Notes: a model not told the origin generated them from the letters alone. Shown: positions 1-12,579, counted from the stretch's first letter. The stretch: 64,000 nt of DNA from Arenicola marina (GCA_964019135.1 OZ025258.1:35420126-35484125); one strand, 5' to 3'. A program made the numbers and translations.

Positions 1-2066
1 GGTGTGGGAGCCACGTAGTCGGGGTATGTAGCTGACCGATACGTACAGGTGTGGGAGCCACGTGGTCGGGGTATGCAGCTGACCGATACGTATAGGTGTG
101 GGAGCCACGTGGTCGGGGTATGTAGCTGACCGATACGTAGAGGTGTGGGAGCCACGTGGTCGCGGTATGTAGCTGACTGATACGTACAGGTGTGGGAGCC
201 ACGTGGTCGGGGTATGTAGCTGACCGATACGTACAGGTGTGGGAGCCACTTGGTCGGGGGTAGTAGCTGACCGATACGTACAGGTGTGGGAGCCACGTGG
301 TCGGGGTATGTAGCTGACCGATACGTACAGGTGTGGGAGCCACGTGGTCGGGGTATGTAGCTGACCGATACGTACAGGTGTGGGAGCCACGTGGTCGCGG
401 TATGTAGCTGACTGATACGTACAGGTGTGGGAGCCACGTGGTCGGGGTATCTAGCTGACTGTTACAAAGAGGTGTGGGAGCCACGTGGTCGGGGTATCTA
501 GCTGACTGTTACAAAGAGGTGTGGGAGCCACGTGGTCGGGGTATGTAGCTGACCGATACGTACAGGTGTGGGAGCCACGTGGTCGGGGTATGTAGCTGAC
601 CGATACGTACAGGTGTGGGAGCCACGTGGTCGCGGTATGTAGCTGACCGATACGTACAGGTGTGGGAGCCACGTGGTCGGGGTATGTAGCTGACCGATAC
701 GTACAGGTGTGGGAGCCACGTGGTCGGGGTATGTAGCTGACTGATACGTACAGGTGTGGGAGCCACGTGGTCGGGGTATGTAGCTGACCGATACGTACAG
801 GTGTGGGAGCCACGTGGTCGGGGTATGTAGCTGACCGATACGTACAGGTGTGGGAGCCACGTGGTCGGGGTATGTAGCTGACTGATACAAAGAGGTGTGG
901 GAGCCACGTGGTCGGGGTATCTAGCTGACTGTTACAAAGAGGTGTGGGAGCCACGTGGTCGGGGTATGTAGCTGACCGATACGTACAGGTGTATGAGCCA
1001 CGTGGTCGGGGTATGTAGCTGACCGATACGTACAGGTGTGGGAGCCACGTGGTCGGGGTATGTAGCTGACCGATACGTACAGGTGTGGGAGCCACGTGGT
1101 CGCGGTATGTAGCTGACCGATACGTACAGGTGTGGGAGCCACGTGGTCGGGGTATGCAGCTGACCGATACGTATAGGTGTGGGAGCCACGTGGTCGGGGT
1201 ATGTAGCTGACCGATACGTAGAGGTGTGGGAGCCACGTGGTCGCGGTATGTAGCTGACTGATACGTACAGGTGTGGGAGCCACGTGGTCGGGGTATGTAG
1301 CTGACCGATACGTACAGGTGTGGGAGCCACGTGGTCGGGGTATCTAGCTGACTGTTACAAAGAGGTGTGAGAGCCACGTGGTCGGGGTATGTAGCTGACC
1401 GATACGTACAGGTGTGGGAGCCACATGGTCGGGGTATGTAGCTGACCGATACGTACAGGTGTGGGAGCCACGTGGTCGGGGTATGTAGCTGACCGATACG
1501 TACAGGTGTGGGAGCCACGTGGTCGGGGTATCTAGCTGACTGTTACAAAGAGGTGTGGGAGCCACGTGGTCGGGGTATGTAGCTGACCGATACGTACAGG
1601 TGTGGGAGCCACATGGTCGGGGTATGTAGCTGACCGATACGTACAGGTGTGGGAGCCACGTGGTCGGGGTATGTAGCTGACCGATACGTACAGGTGTGGG
1701 AGCCACGTGGTCGGGGTATGTAGCTGACTGATACGTACAGGTGTGGGAGCCACGTGGTCGGGGTATGTAGCTGACCGATACGTACAGGTGTGGGAGCCAC
1801 CTGGTCGTGGTATGTAGCTGACCGATACGTACAGGTGTGGGGGCCACGTGGTCGCGGTATGTAGCTGACCGATACGTACAGGTGTGGGAGCCACGTGGTC
1901 GGGGTATGTAGCTGACCGATACGTACAGGTGCGGGGGCCACGTGGTCGCGGTATGTAGCTGACCGATACGTACAGGTGTGGGAGCCACGTGGTCGGGGTA
2001 TGTAGCTGACTGATACAAAGAGGTGTGGGAGCCACGTGGTCGGGGTATGTAGCTGACTGATACGTA
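1..2066. repeat. 47-bp minisatellite, about 44 copies
   Basis: Head-to-tail array of a 47-bp unit that begins ggtgtgggagccacgtggtc and ends gatacgtaca. It runs from the window edge to about 2066, so its left end is not seen. Because 47 is not a multiple of three, 141 bp (three units) translate as one 47-residue repeat in any frame, which creates long spurious minus-strand ORFs. Nearly every unit contains the palindrome CCACGTGG with a CACGTG E-box. A minor variant ending gttacaaagag or gatacaaagag occurs near 463, 510, 886, 933, 1356, 1544 and 2014, always whole multiples of 47 bp apart. The array lies upstream of the first visible CFAP251-like exon, so it is probably intronic. Confidence 0.97.
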
Positions 2067-2983
2067 CTCAATTTGCCTAATTTTTTGCAAACACCGGAAG
2101 GTCTGTATGTAATTTTGCGCCAGAATTAATATAGTTGCAGAATCTAAATATGGGTCATATGTAATATATGCGCTATGTTTGTTCCGAAAAGAAATGTGTC
2201 ATTGTGTTGCTAGTGGCAGTGTAGTTCGTCATATGCAGACCACAGGACGTTTGATGCCGCACGACAAAGCCATCTACATGGGAGCATTTGATCGGGTCTC
2301 AAGATTCCGATTAGTCTTCCGTTCATGATTGTGTCACGATTTCGTGACCAATATTATGCAACTGCAAATATTTTGTGCAGCTTTGGCAATAGCATGACGT
2401 CATAGCAATTGAAATTGTCGAGGTGTCCCTGATACAGCGACACAGCCACAAGGGACAGTATGGGTACGCGCTGTAGCCTACTGCCTACTTTGTCCAGAGC
2501 TTAGAAACGATATATATATTGCATATAGGGTTCTTTAGCACAAGCATGCCATCTACACGAGTCGTTTACAGAAAAACATGTCGAGCAGACATATTTATCA
2601 TGTCATGAAAGTCGGATGTCTCGAAATAGACGCTGATACCTGTATGCCGTCCATGGATCCGGCGTCGGAAGTGTCGGAAGTTGATCGCTTGTCATAAATT
2701 AAAATATTTTCTGTCGACAAGATAAATGCCAGAAACATATGATATATCCGAACTTCAGTTACAAGGCCGAAAAACGGTAAAATGTCTCTTGACAGCGTTT
2801 GCGTTGATCGAAACTGATCCAGAAATGCCTCCAATAAGAAATATCTAATTGACACCATGTGTCAGATTACAGACGAGACAGGTATTCTCATGGACAAGTG
2901 GTCGACATCTCCTGCTGCAAAACATGCCTAAAGCATCTTTTTCTTATGATTGGAGTTGGATCAATGGCAGGTGTAATGTAATG

Positions 2984-3297
2984 TGTTTGCAAGGCCAACG
3001 GGTATTAGATGTCTGGTCGGCGCATCAAGCGACTTACACCTTGCTTCAGACTGTCCAAAAAGTTCCCCTTCCATATCATGGTCTAAGTAGACATCTTACA
3101 TTGCCTCCGGGGTCGAAATGTCAAACCAATTAATCTTCGCTGTTTGCAAGGCCAACGGGTATTAGATGTCTGGTCGGCGCATCAAGCGACTTACACCTCG
3201 CTTCAGACTGTCCAAAAAGTTCCCCTTCCATATCATGCTCTAAATAGACATCTTACATTGCCTCCGGGGTCGAAATGTCAAACCAATTAATCTTCGC
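2984..3297. repeat. 157-bp tandem duplication
   Basis: Two adjacent copies, 2984-3140 and 3141-3297, each starting tgtttgcaaggccaacggg and ending ttaatcttcgc. They differ at only a few positions, so the duplication is recent. The open frame at 2849-3133 overlaps one copy and has no family resemblance. Confidence 0.95.
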
Positions 3298-3629
3298 TTA
3301 TATCTTGGCTTACTGATGACTTTTGTTTTGTATCTCACGTTAAGTAAAATCCTAAGCCCTATGACGCCTAGAAGCCTGTGTCTAGGCTGTTAAAAATCCA
3401 TCATTAGAGTTCGTAAGTAGCTTTGTCATTGACCTTCGCCACCATTTCCTAGCCCCCGCAAAACCCCCGCTAAGCCCCCGCAAACCCCCCGCAAAATCCC
3501 CGTGTACTGGTCAACCCTCGTCTTGTATAAGGTAGTCTTTTAAATATATATCACCGGGTCGTCCTTTCAACTGCAAATAATGCAACGTAACGCGAAATGT
3601 ACAGCCACTCTTTAGTGAAAGACTTTCAA

Positions 3630-3785
3630 TGGGCCTAGTAGTTGAACGGTAGCAGTTGAACCCTACCCATGCAAATGTTTGTTTCCTGCTAAGATAGTAT
3701 TTATGTCTTTCTTCGTCGGGGTAGCAAAGTGTTGCTGCCGGAGATATGGTTCCTCTCTACATTTGCCCCCTACCAGTGTCTGAAA
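3630..3785 (+). mobile_element. degenerate SINE with the shared core
   Basis: A B-box-like gttgaaccctacc is followed by cccatgcaaatg and then by ctgccggagatatggttcc. This order matches the SINE at 10465-10672, where gattcgaaccccacc is followed by ctgtgcaaatat and accaccggaggcacggctcc. The copy is strongly decayed and the boundaries are approximate. Confidence 0.4.
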
Positions 3786-4142
3786 ATATATGTAAAATAC
3801 TGTACATAGATTAAAACGCCCTACTTAAACCCGCCCATACGTGGCTTTAAACTAATGAGTGAACCGATGTGTCACATAACTGTGAAGCGAGTAGTAAATA
3901 ATAATAACATAACTGTGAAGCGAGTAGTAAATAATAATTTTATGATTATGAATTTGGATAGCGTGGTAGCTAGAAGGATTTAATTATTGATAAACTTCGA
4001 TTTTACCATTTTATAACAATGATGGTTTTCTGAAATACAGGGATACTAAACGAAAAATGGTTTTCTTGCAGAAGAACATAGTGCAATAGGGCACAGGATC
4101 AGTATCAGTTATACCATCAAATCTGATGGTTTTTATTTACAG

Positions 4143-7100
4143 GTGGAATATGACCTTGAAAACAGCGACCAAGATGACCTTCGCGTGTTAAGTAGCGACC
4201 GTATTGAACAGAGCGCGCTGCCCCTCTGTGCCACGTGGTATCCGCCCATCACCAAGGAAACCTTTATCCTGACTGCCAACGATCAGGTCAGAGCCTGTCA
4301 GAGTCTGAAGACGGAAGGTCGTGCCAACGTAGAGAGCGTTGCAATAATAAATTAATCAAGAATTAAATACAATTTTGATTATTAAACGAATAATTGTTCA
4401 ATTGATCAGGCTGCAAACCAACAGGTCTGAGGTTCCCACCTTGGGGCATCTGTCTTATACAATTCAATTTCATTGTTCGTAGATCCGCTGATCCTTTTGA
4501 TCCATTTTGCTACTGATGAAGAGGATATGATAATGGAGGTTTAATTTCCTTTGATGATTTTTTTTTTGCAGTACAAGTTCAAGCTGTATAACTCTACCAC
4601 CAAGATGTGCCGCAGTACACTGCTGGGTCCGACCTACGGGTCACCACTGCAGAGGTAGGCCTCGTGTAATCCATTAACATGTGTGAACAGTGTGAAAGTG
4701 TCCTTGCGAGTCAATGATACGATATGCAAATATAAGTTTAGTGATATACGCATGAAACATTAATATTCACATTTGTGCTCATTAATATTTTTATTTTTAT
4801 TATTTTTTTTTTTTTTAATTATTATTATTATTATTGTTTTGTATTATTATTATTATTATTATTATTATATGGCGCCGTGGAGTATTAAGCTCGAAGAAAA
4901 ATTAGTTTTTATTGCAAAGTAGCTGTTTTCGTTTCAACTATGATTTCAATGTGGTATATTGTTTTGCCTTCAATCGGTTTAGTATATCAGATCATTTATT
5001 TCAGCCGAGGTGAAAAAGTTTTGCATGTTTTGTTGATTTTTGTTGTTGTCATTTTTGTATTGGTCTTCTCTGTTGTGCCAGACAAAATCCTGATAATTAA
5101 CACTATCGCTCCTGTATGAAAATAGATAAAAAAATAAATGTATTTATACCCACTTTGAGCGTGATTAATGGAAGTATAATAATAATAATAATATTATAAT
5201 AATAAAACTTGGATGTGCCACGTGGCCCACCCCTTTGATATAGGATCCTCGTTTTGCCGACGGCGGACGAGGTTAGCGACCGTCGTTACCTTGCCTACGT
5301 GACGTCAGACAAGGTGGGGTTGCACGTGCTGCCGTTGGATGGTAATCCCCACAACGCCATGGCCTTCATGGCCCACCCCCAGGGCGTGGCCAATGTCGTC
5401 AGCAGCCACGACGGCCGGAGATTGTTCACGGCAGGGGGCGCTGACTGCACGGTCCACGTGTGGGACGTCAACCACAAGTGCGTAAATCATGATTAATTTG
5501 TACGTCTTAGGAAAAATAATGATAATACATATTATCAGTAAATTATAAAAACACATATTATCAGTAAATTAGAATAATGGATTTTACCAATAAATTGTAA
5601 CAATACATATTATCAGCAAATTATAATAATGCATATTACCAGTAAATTATAACAATACATATTACCAGTAAATTATAACAATACATATTACCAGTAAATT
5701 ATATCAATACATATTATCAGTAACTTATCATATGACATATCAATAAATGATAAAAAGCAAATATTATCAACAAATCATGAGAAAAAAATGTTGTCAGTAA
5801 AATATAGTGAAAAATAGTGGTATTAGTGTGATAATAAAATAAATATTTTAAAAGGTATATTAATAATCTAAATATTATAAAAGGTATATTAATAATCTAA
5901 ATGTTATAATAGGTATATTAATAATCTAAATATTATAAAAGGTATATTAATAATCTATTAAATCTGTTGCTCCAGTGCCCTGGAGGCGCAGTCCAAGCTC
6001 GGTGGAGAGGGACTTGTTCCTTTCTACGGCTTGTTGGACGGTGGAAAAGAAGGTCCACTATTCAAGGAACTCGAGGACTTGTTTTACTACGCGCAGCTCA
6101 GGAGGTAAGGAATCTCTCTTAATTGTGTGTCTAAGAGATGACATGATTCTGTTTGTGACATTTTATAAATACATTTGTTTTTATTACATATGTTCCCATT
6201 ACAAAAGCGAGCATACACTTTAGTCAAATCACAGTGGCGGTGAAGATTGGATACCGGTACCATTTATTTGCAAAGGAGGGAATTGTTTTCATAAAAATGT
6301 ATGATCAAACATTATAGAAAGTAAAATTAGATTTGGCTGATATGTAAAAATATTGCTCAAATATGATTTGTGATTAAAAAAGAACTTTTCCACTCAACCG
6401 GTTAAGAAATTAACATGCAAGTTACTTTAAACTGTGTAGCCATGTACCTTGGCTTGAGTATATCATATATCGATGATCATTGAAGTAACGAGCTGATTAT
6501 TGTTACTTCCCCATCCAGTCAAGGTGTGGATACGACAGATTCGAGAGAAATCTCGACTACCATCCTGGTATCCGAGGTGCCCTACATCATGAGGGCTCTA
6601 GGCTTCTATCCCTCCGAACAAGAGGTTGGTACAGGCAATCCGCGAGCACTGACCGTCTGCTACTGGTGATAATGACGTAACACGGGATAACCGACACCGA
6701 TAAGCACAGTGGCAGTTAGTATTATCTCATTGACTCAGCAGAACTAAACCTGTTGCCAGAGACACGCCACCCTGGACGGGACTCCACAGCTTGGTGGGTA
6801 AGCTGGCTGAAGTGCCGATCCATTGGTCCTGGGTTCGAACCCTAGCACATGCGGGTTATTATTAATAACTTAGTCCAAGTCACCTTTCATCAACATAGAA
6901 GTGGTCTGAAACACCAGCCTTACCTCTCCCTCTACTTTGACAAATGCGTTTCTTTTTTAAGCACTTGATCATGAGTGGTCTCCTGCCTAAATTATTACAA
7001 AGCATTGTATTGTATATGTGAAACTAGTATTCCACTCATATATTACTGGATTTATGTTTTGTACATTTATATCTGATTATGTTGGGGGGATAGGTAGTCT

Positions 7101-8875
7101 AGTGGTAGGTAGAGCGCTCGATTTCAGAGAGACTGCCGGGAAACACCGAGGTCTTTTTGACATGGGCGTATGGTCATTTTTTTCAGATCGAGGACATGTT
7201 GAATGAGGTGAAGTACAGTACTTACGTGGAAACCGGTCAGTACAAGACAGAAGTAGACATGGGAGAGATCATCAGACGTAAGTAGAATTACGTTATAGAG
7301 ACACCGGAAGATACCAGGAAAATAATAATTACTAAATTAGAGAAATAACGAACTGATGGTTTCAACATAATCATTAATATATGTTCGTACTTGTTGGCTA
7401 TTTCCTCCTGTTTGCATATTATGGCAGTGCACCGGTATGATTGAACCATTCATCCTTCATCATCCCGGGAAGTTCCTTGGCCCAGTTTAGCTCTTGTGGG
7501 CACAGAAGCTGCCTGAAATAAACCACATGTCATTTTTTTATTCATGTTGTCTGTGGTGTCTGCAGTCTACATCAACCACCGGCCGGCCTTCGGGCTGCAG
7601 GTTGAGCGCCTGCTGTCCGCCTTCCAGACCCTGGGACTCCCCTCCGACCAGGGCTTCTCCATCGACCGCGGAGAGCTGCTCGACGTCCTGCAGAACAAAG
7701 GTTCGGTTTTGTCTCGCCTCCCCCCCCCCCCCCACCCCCCAATATATATATATATTTCAGAATAGGTGTTAATGAGCACACTTTGAAGCACATTCTTCCC
7801 GTAAACTTGATGGTTGGCATCCGTCCGTCTACGAAAGACGATGGATTTGCAGCTTTTGTTTGGTTCAAGTTTTAGGATTTCTTACGCGGCATTTGCGCTT
7901 CTGACTTAATAACCCTATCTGTGAGTTTGAACGCAGCGACACATCGGTATTCTCAGTTCCATTTCTAGCCTTGACATTTGGTTGCCCTGACAGTTGTTTC
8001 TGTTACAAAAAAACATGCAACATGTCCGGACTGTTTAAAGCTCCGGTCGTTGCATTGAATGGATATAGAATTATACTATTACCACTAGTATACCACTACT
8101 AATACAATACTATTATCAATTGGTGATAACGAGGTCGTACATTTTCTGTCATCATCGATCTCAAGAAAAACCAGGTTTAATCTCCTTGGCACGATTTATT
8201 TAAAAGGTGTTCAATATGTCTGAAAAAAGGTTTAGGCCAGAGCTTTCTAATTAACAAGGTTTGTTCTAGTGGTTGGCATGTTTTTTTTTGTACTGTATTT
8301 GACCAACTCGTACACCGCGGGTGGTGTTCCGAATGCCAATGCGATGTTCACTCTATTTCCCACCTTGTTGTTTATATCCGGTGCTTCTCTGGCAAATGGA
8401 CTCGCGTGTTCCATCTTCTTGTGTAGACGCTAAGATTGCCTGCTACCGATTTCTAGGCGGACATAGATACTTAAACATCATGGCGAGAAAATTATTGATC
8501 TGTTTTTAATGAGTATTTTTAATCGATATTTTTTGGGAGAAAAAGTCTCCTCCGAAATAGATCGGTTGTCTAACATATCAATATTTATCCTGCCGGTGTT
8601 TTCCAGGAGAACACATGACTGAGTACGAGCTGGCGGAGTACCTGACCACGCTGCTGGGTATCAATGAAGAGGGTGGCAGCAGCGAACTGCATCAGTTCGA
8701 CACGGACACGGCCGGAACGCTCATCGAACAAAGTCTCCCGCACGAGATTACCGCCGAGATGATGGCGCGAGACTTGCTTGGATTTGGATTGCAGGAGGAA
8801 GAAGAGGAGGAGCCACGTGTTGTAGAGTCCTCCCATGGCTCTTATTTAGCGTCCAGGGAGCAGACGCCTGCATGA
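4143..8875 (+). CDS. CFAP251: CFAP251 (WDR66)-like radial-spoke protein, last 8 coding exons
   Basis: CFAP251 is part of the calmodulin- and spoke-associated complex at the base of radial spokes in motile cilia and sperm flagella. Eight exons keep frame: 4143-4286, 4572-4654, 5244-5477, 5976-6104, 6519-6624, 7187-7277, 7566-7700 and 8607-8875 (TGA at 8873-8875), each with AG acceptor and GT donor, giving 396 residues. The first three encode the end of the WD40 propeller ([40 protein letters not shown]). The rest match the C-terminal EF-hand-like region ([32 protein letters not shown] [37 protein letters not shown]). A glutamate run ends the protein. The N-terminal WD repeats must lie before the window. 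Introns are filled with AT-rich repeats and a SINE relic. Identity rests on recognising the family, not on a search. Confidence 0.93.
4795..4867. repeat. T-rich and (ATT)n microsatellite, intronic
   Basis: Run of T followed by (ATT)n in the intron between exons ending 4654 and starting 5244. A shorter (ATA/AAT)n tract lies at about 5177-5207 in the same intron. Confidence 0.9.
5515..5735. repeat. 26-bp AT-rich tandem repeat, intronic
   Basis: Imperfect copies of a 26-bp unit with core cagtaaattataacaata, about eight copies, in the intron between exons ending 5477 and starting 5976. Confidence 0.85.
5850..5960. repeat. 29-bp tandem repeat, four copies, intronic
   Basis: ggtatattaataatctaaa recurs at 5854, 5883, 5912 and 5941, exactly 29 bp apart, ending just before the acceptor at 5974-5975. 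Confidence 0.93.
6775..6870 (+). mobile_element. tRNA-related SINE relic, intronic
   Basis: A perfect pol III B box, ggttcgaaccc, lies about 40 nt after an A-box-like tggtgggtaagctggc. The sequence between does not fold as an intact tRNA, so a SINE head is the better reading. It lies between the exons ending 6624 and starting 7187. A further A-box-like stretch at about 7096-7120 has no B box and is not called. Confidence 0.4.
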
Positions 8876-9582
8876 TTGTATAGAAATCCATTATACAGTT
8901 TCTGTATAAATAAGAAATTGTTATATGTATTCCAATTAATGCATGCAACAATTTCATTATTGCATACCGACGGCTAATGTTGATTCGAGCTTCATGTCTC
9001 TTGTGATTATATATATATATATATATTACAGTTTGTGATATATATTTATGTCTACTGTACATCTCGTGATATATTTATAAAGATATAAGCGTTCCGCTTG
9101 TTATTTAACAGGAATAATTTTATCTTTGTACTATTGTTAATATTTGCCTCATTTAAGTTGTTGTCCTATTTAAATTCTAAATAACGGTTTCAACAATGTA
9201 TGTGTTACGAGAGTTGAAGATTTGTTGTTACGTTGAATGGAGCGTTAGGCAGGCGGCCGTGAGTATTTGGTTATATTTGTGCTTAGATAATTGCGTGTGT
9301 AAAGGCATGCGATTGACAACCCACTAAGGAATGGAATGCCGGATACGTCAGTTAGACCACCAAAACTTCCTTTTCTTGTAAGCCTACGCAAACCACATAA
9401 AATTCGGCCTTTTCTGCCAGGGAAATATGTAACCATTGAACTAGCTGTTTTCCAATTGCGAATCAAATAAAGTCTCAAAAAAACTTTCGGTCTTGTCAAA
9501 GAAATCTCCACAACCACAAATAATCTGAACAAAATATTGCCTTTTTTATGCTCTACGGTTGCTATGATTTCATGATGCCGCT

Positions 9583-9584
9583 AG

Positions 9585-9659
<75 letters not shown>
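9583..9659. repeat. (AT)n microsatellite
   Basis: About 35 nearly uninterrupted AT dinucleotides. Confidence 0.98.
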
Positions 9660-9660
<1 letters not shown>

Positions 9661-10464
9661 CAATTCCGAATAAATCCTATCGCACCATTGTGGTTTCGTC
9701 GTTGTTATTTACAAGGCAATTAGAATAAGACAAAATTGTATTTAACGTCTACCAAGGGTTGAAAGGCAACAAAAGCACTTGTGCGCTATTAACCGATTAG
9801 TAGACAATTCGACAAGTGTATCATTTTTATTTTTCTAAAATAGCTAATTGTCTACAATTCAACTAATGGACAATTTACCAACTAGTCAATTAGTAGAAAC
9901 CAGAAGACGTGTCCATTTGCTACTCAAATGTCCCGACTTGTCGTGAAAGTCTTATTACGACTTATACATTTACCATGGCATCAATATGTACAGATATCAA
10001 TTAAGTTTGCTTTGTCGGGTCATTATTAGCGGTTCACCAGAGATCACGACCGGGGAAACTACGATATTTACTGCTGTGTCCACATTATATAGCCCAACAA
10101 TTCAATATAACACCCACTGATTTGTATGGCAGCAATGTCCAACCTTTATCTTCCCACTATCTTTTGTCTGTTATTAGTGTTTTGTAAAGGTTGAAAATTG
10201 CATTATAGCGTTCTGTATCCATTGTGTTTGTGATAATAATAGCTGACAGCCCCAGCCCGTTTTTGGAGCTTAGCTACATATATCGATGCATTCACGAATT
10301 TCCTGACATTTATCGAGGTTCTCGTCCAACATGAATTCGATAGTGAACATCTCGTTAAAAAAATTAAAATGTATACGAAAACAACAAATGAACCAAATAC
10401 GGGCATTAAAGTTCATTACAGACGTGATTACCGTGGTTGAAAGAAGTGATTATCGAGTGTGTTA

Positions 10465-10672
10465 TGCTAGGCCAGCCGGGCCAAGCGGCCGATGTGTGAT
10501 TCGAACCCCACCTGTGCAAATATCTATGCTTCTGCAGGCTAGATACCCGACGATTTCACAGTGATTTGAGGGGTTACCACCGGAGGCACGGCTCCTCTCG
10601 CCCTTGACTCTTCCCATTGTCGCGATCTGACGTGCAGAGGTGCGTCCTACTACACTTAAACCAGTGAACATC
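10465..10672 (+). mobile_element. tRNA-derived SINE, diverged member
   Basis: B-box-like gattcgaacccc near 10498 follows a GC-rich head. The body carries ggttaccaccggaggca, ggctcctctc, cttcccattgtcgcgat and ggtgcgtcct, in the same order as the core of the SINE copies at 48335-48592 and 21931-22188. The head differs from those copies. Confidence 0.6.
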
Positions 10673-11336
10673 TTGCGAGTAGCTAAGATGACGAGGGTGG
10701 GGAGTTATAGGTATAATAGGATTGTTCTGTTTAAATTAGGTACAGTACGTCTGATTTGGCATCAGTCCGTCCACACAGTACAGTAACTACATCGCAAACT
10801 GAGCAGAGGCAATTTTTCTTTTCTCATGCATGACAAAAAAGCCAGAAAAAACCTCGTTTGAAAATGTTTTGTTTTATGTAAATAATGAGGTCCTTGTTAT
10901 GTACTGCATAAGCCGGTAACATAAGTGTATTAGCCTTGTTTTCTATCGGAATCAAATGCAGCAGATGTAGCTGCTCCATCCATATATGATTAATTTATGA
11001 TTAAAGTTGTGGGGTCTTGCATACGTAGCACATGATCACATGCTGTAATACAATTAAATAAATTGGTGTTTTAGGCTGCCTTTGTGCACACGGGCCAAGC
11101 TTGGCCTAACAAGCTGCATATGTCTGTGGTGTTTTTAGGAAATTTTAGAATCAACCTCTGAAAGGTGAAACACATGGTTATTTAATTACAATAGACCCAG
11201 GCCTAGAGCGTCACCGCGCAATATTTTGATCAAATAAAACATAAAATGCAATATATGGTCTATGGTAAAAAGGCAAGGAAAATGGTGCGGTAAAACTATG
11301 AATTTAATAAACGGCGACGTTTATAGTGCAGAAGTG

Positions 11337-11340
11337 ATAT
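11337..11340. repeat. target-site duplication, left (ATAT)
   Basis: The four bases before the 5' LTR match the four at 16436-16439 after the 3' LTR. AT-rich context makes a chance match possible, but the length suits a Gypsy integrase. Confidence 0.65.
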
Positions 11341-12091
11341 TGTAAAGTCCCCGCCCTGTACTTATCGCACTGGGCGTGACTAATCCGCACCCAGGAGGGG
11401 ACATTGGGTAACTACTGTACCGGATATATTACGTAAGCCAGACGCTTAGTGCTAGAAGGTTCACGACGCATGAGTCAGTGTCATGTGTCCTGGAGCCGCG
11501 TGGAAGTAGGTTAGGTCACTGCACCTAACAGCATGATGCAATCACGTGTCTCAGTACTCGCGACGGTTATTAGCTATATGCATTTTTCTATAACGTTCTG
11601 GATCCGTCGACCCGGAAGTGCGAGGCCCTTATACTGCTCCGGAAGGGAGGCTGGTGAACGTAATGTTTGCGTCCTGGATCTAAAAACAACGGGAGATAAG
11701 GTGACATTGGTGACACTCGGCGCCAGCCAGTCTGACCCGAAATCCACACGCGCAAACTAGGGAAAGAGAGTGAAAACATCTTTCCACCAAATTCCTCCCA
11801 AATTCCTGATAAAAGAGTACACTCCCAGGGGTGTAGGAGCGGAGGGGTATATAAGGGGCACGGATCCGAGAGTCGGGACAAGCTTCAAGCCGGGAAAGAA
11901 CTTGGAAACAAGCTCTAGCTCAAGAACACAACGAGATGTACTACCGCTGTAAATAAAAAGGCTTGGTGAAATGTTCAAGCGACTTGAATTGTGAATGTTC
12001 AGTCCAGGAGTCTGTTTACACGCCCTGGCCGAACCGAAATGCCACATGTGAGACTCGAACCCTCAACTTAAGACCAGGGTCGGATCTTACA
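11341..12091 (+). repeat. 5' LTR (751 bp)
   Basis: Begins tgtaaagtcccc and ends cggatcttaca. Carries a TATATAA box at 11848-11854 and AATAAA at 11952-11957, giving a plausible U3-R-U5 layout. Compared with the 3' LTR it has 11 extra bases (a short duplication around aaattcct near 11785) and an A for G near 11663. Confidence 0.96.
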
Positions 12092-12112
12092 AATTGGTGC
12101 CGTGACCAGGAT
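12092..12112 (+). other. primer-binding site
   Basis: tggtgccgtgaccagg starts three bases after the 5' LTR, the usual place and form of a tRNA-complementary PBS in Gypsy elements. The tRNA used was not identified. Confidence 0.65.
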
Positions 12113-12180
12113 GTGAAAAACATTCACAGAAGATAAGAAGAAAGAAGACAAGACTATAAGAAGACGAGAAGAAAGAAGTT

Positions 12181-12528
12181 ATGACAGATAGGGCTGCTGC
12201 CATTCGCCAGTACCGCCCACCGCCACCACGAGAGCTGCCATCCAATTGGTTTTGCAGTAAGTGCCAGGGTCTGAAAACCAACGTCCTCGGCCAAGGTGAG
12301 CCTCTTTTTTGTTGTCGCTGGTGCCACGCCCTGATTAAGAACACGCCGGCCAGACAATCTGGTCATCTATTCATTTGCGCTAAGAAGCCATTCCATGACG
12401 CTTCTCAATGGGCTCATTGGCACTGTAGGTGTGCCGTACTAGAGCGGGAAAAAGCGCTGACACAGTCTAAAAAGCAGTGGTGGGAGTTGCACCATTATTA
12501 CCGCACCTGTGGTCAGTGCAATTTTTAG
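12181..12528 (+). CDS. gag-region ORF, cysteine-rich
   Basis: 115-residue ORF from an ATG 89 bp after the LTR, ending in TAG. It has four cysteine clusters (CSKC, CCRWC, CHCRC, CGQC) and several histidines, suggesting a zinc-binding fold. I do not recognise the family. A second TAG in the same frame lies about 48 bp downstream and then the next gag frame opens in the same phase, so this may be the N-terminal part of a decayed gag, or a separate accessory ORF. Its position just after the PBS supports a structural or packaging role. Confidence 0.5.
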   Translation: MTDRAAAIRQYRPPPPRELPSNWFCSKCQGLKTNVLGQGEPLFCCRWCHALIKNTPARQSGHLFICAKKPFHDASQWAHWHCRCAVLEREKALTQSKKQWWELHHYYRTCGQCNF

Positions 12529-12579
12529 CTCTGTATGGTCCCTCGACGCCATACGCCGGATAGCGTAAGTGCGTAGCTT

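Larger units (their letters stand above)
2067..4142. other. non-coding stretch, probably intron of the CFAP251-like gene
   Basis: No recognisable exon. It holds a 157-bp tandem duplication (2984-3297), a short C-rich repeat of about 13 bp near 3450-3505, a degenerate SINE (about 3630-3785) and a 32-bp direct duplication near 3870-3935. It ends at the acceptor AG in front of the exon starting at 4143. Confidence 0.6.
8876..11340. other. 3' flank of CFAP251 and intergenic DNA
   Basis: No gene recognised. Contains the CFAP251 3' UTR (no canonical AATAAA close to the stop; the first lies at about 9466), a (TA)n tract near 9008-9026, a long (AT)n tract at 9583-9659, and a SINE at 10465-10672. The small open frames here show no family features. 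Confidence 0.6.

Noticed and set aside
1..2066. CRISPR-like regular repeats
   Set aside because: No unique spacers; units are contiguous and the genome is animal. The same applies to 36342-38690.
451..2090. Minus-strand ORFs of 120-355 codons
   Set aside because: They are translations of the 47-bp minisatellite, open in several frames at once with the same 47-residue repeat.
2849..3133. 94-codon ORF as an upstream exon of CFAP251
   Set aside because: No WD40-like sequence, and it overlaps a recent 157-bp tandem duplication.
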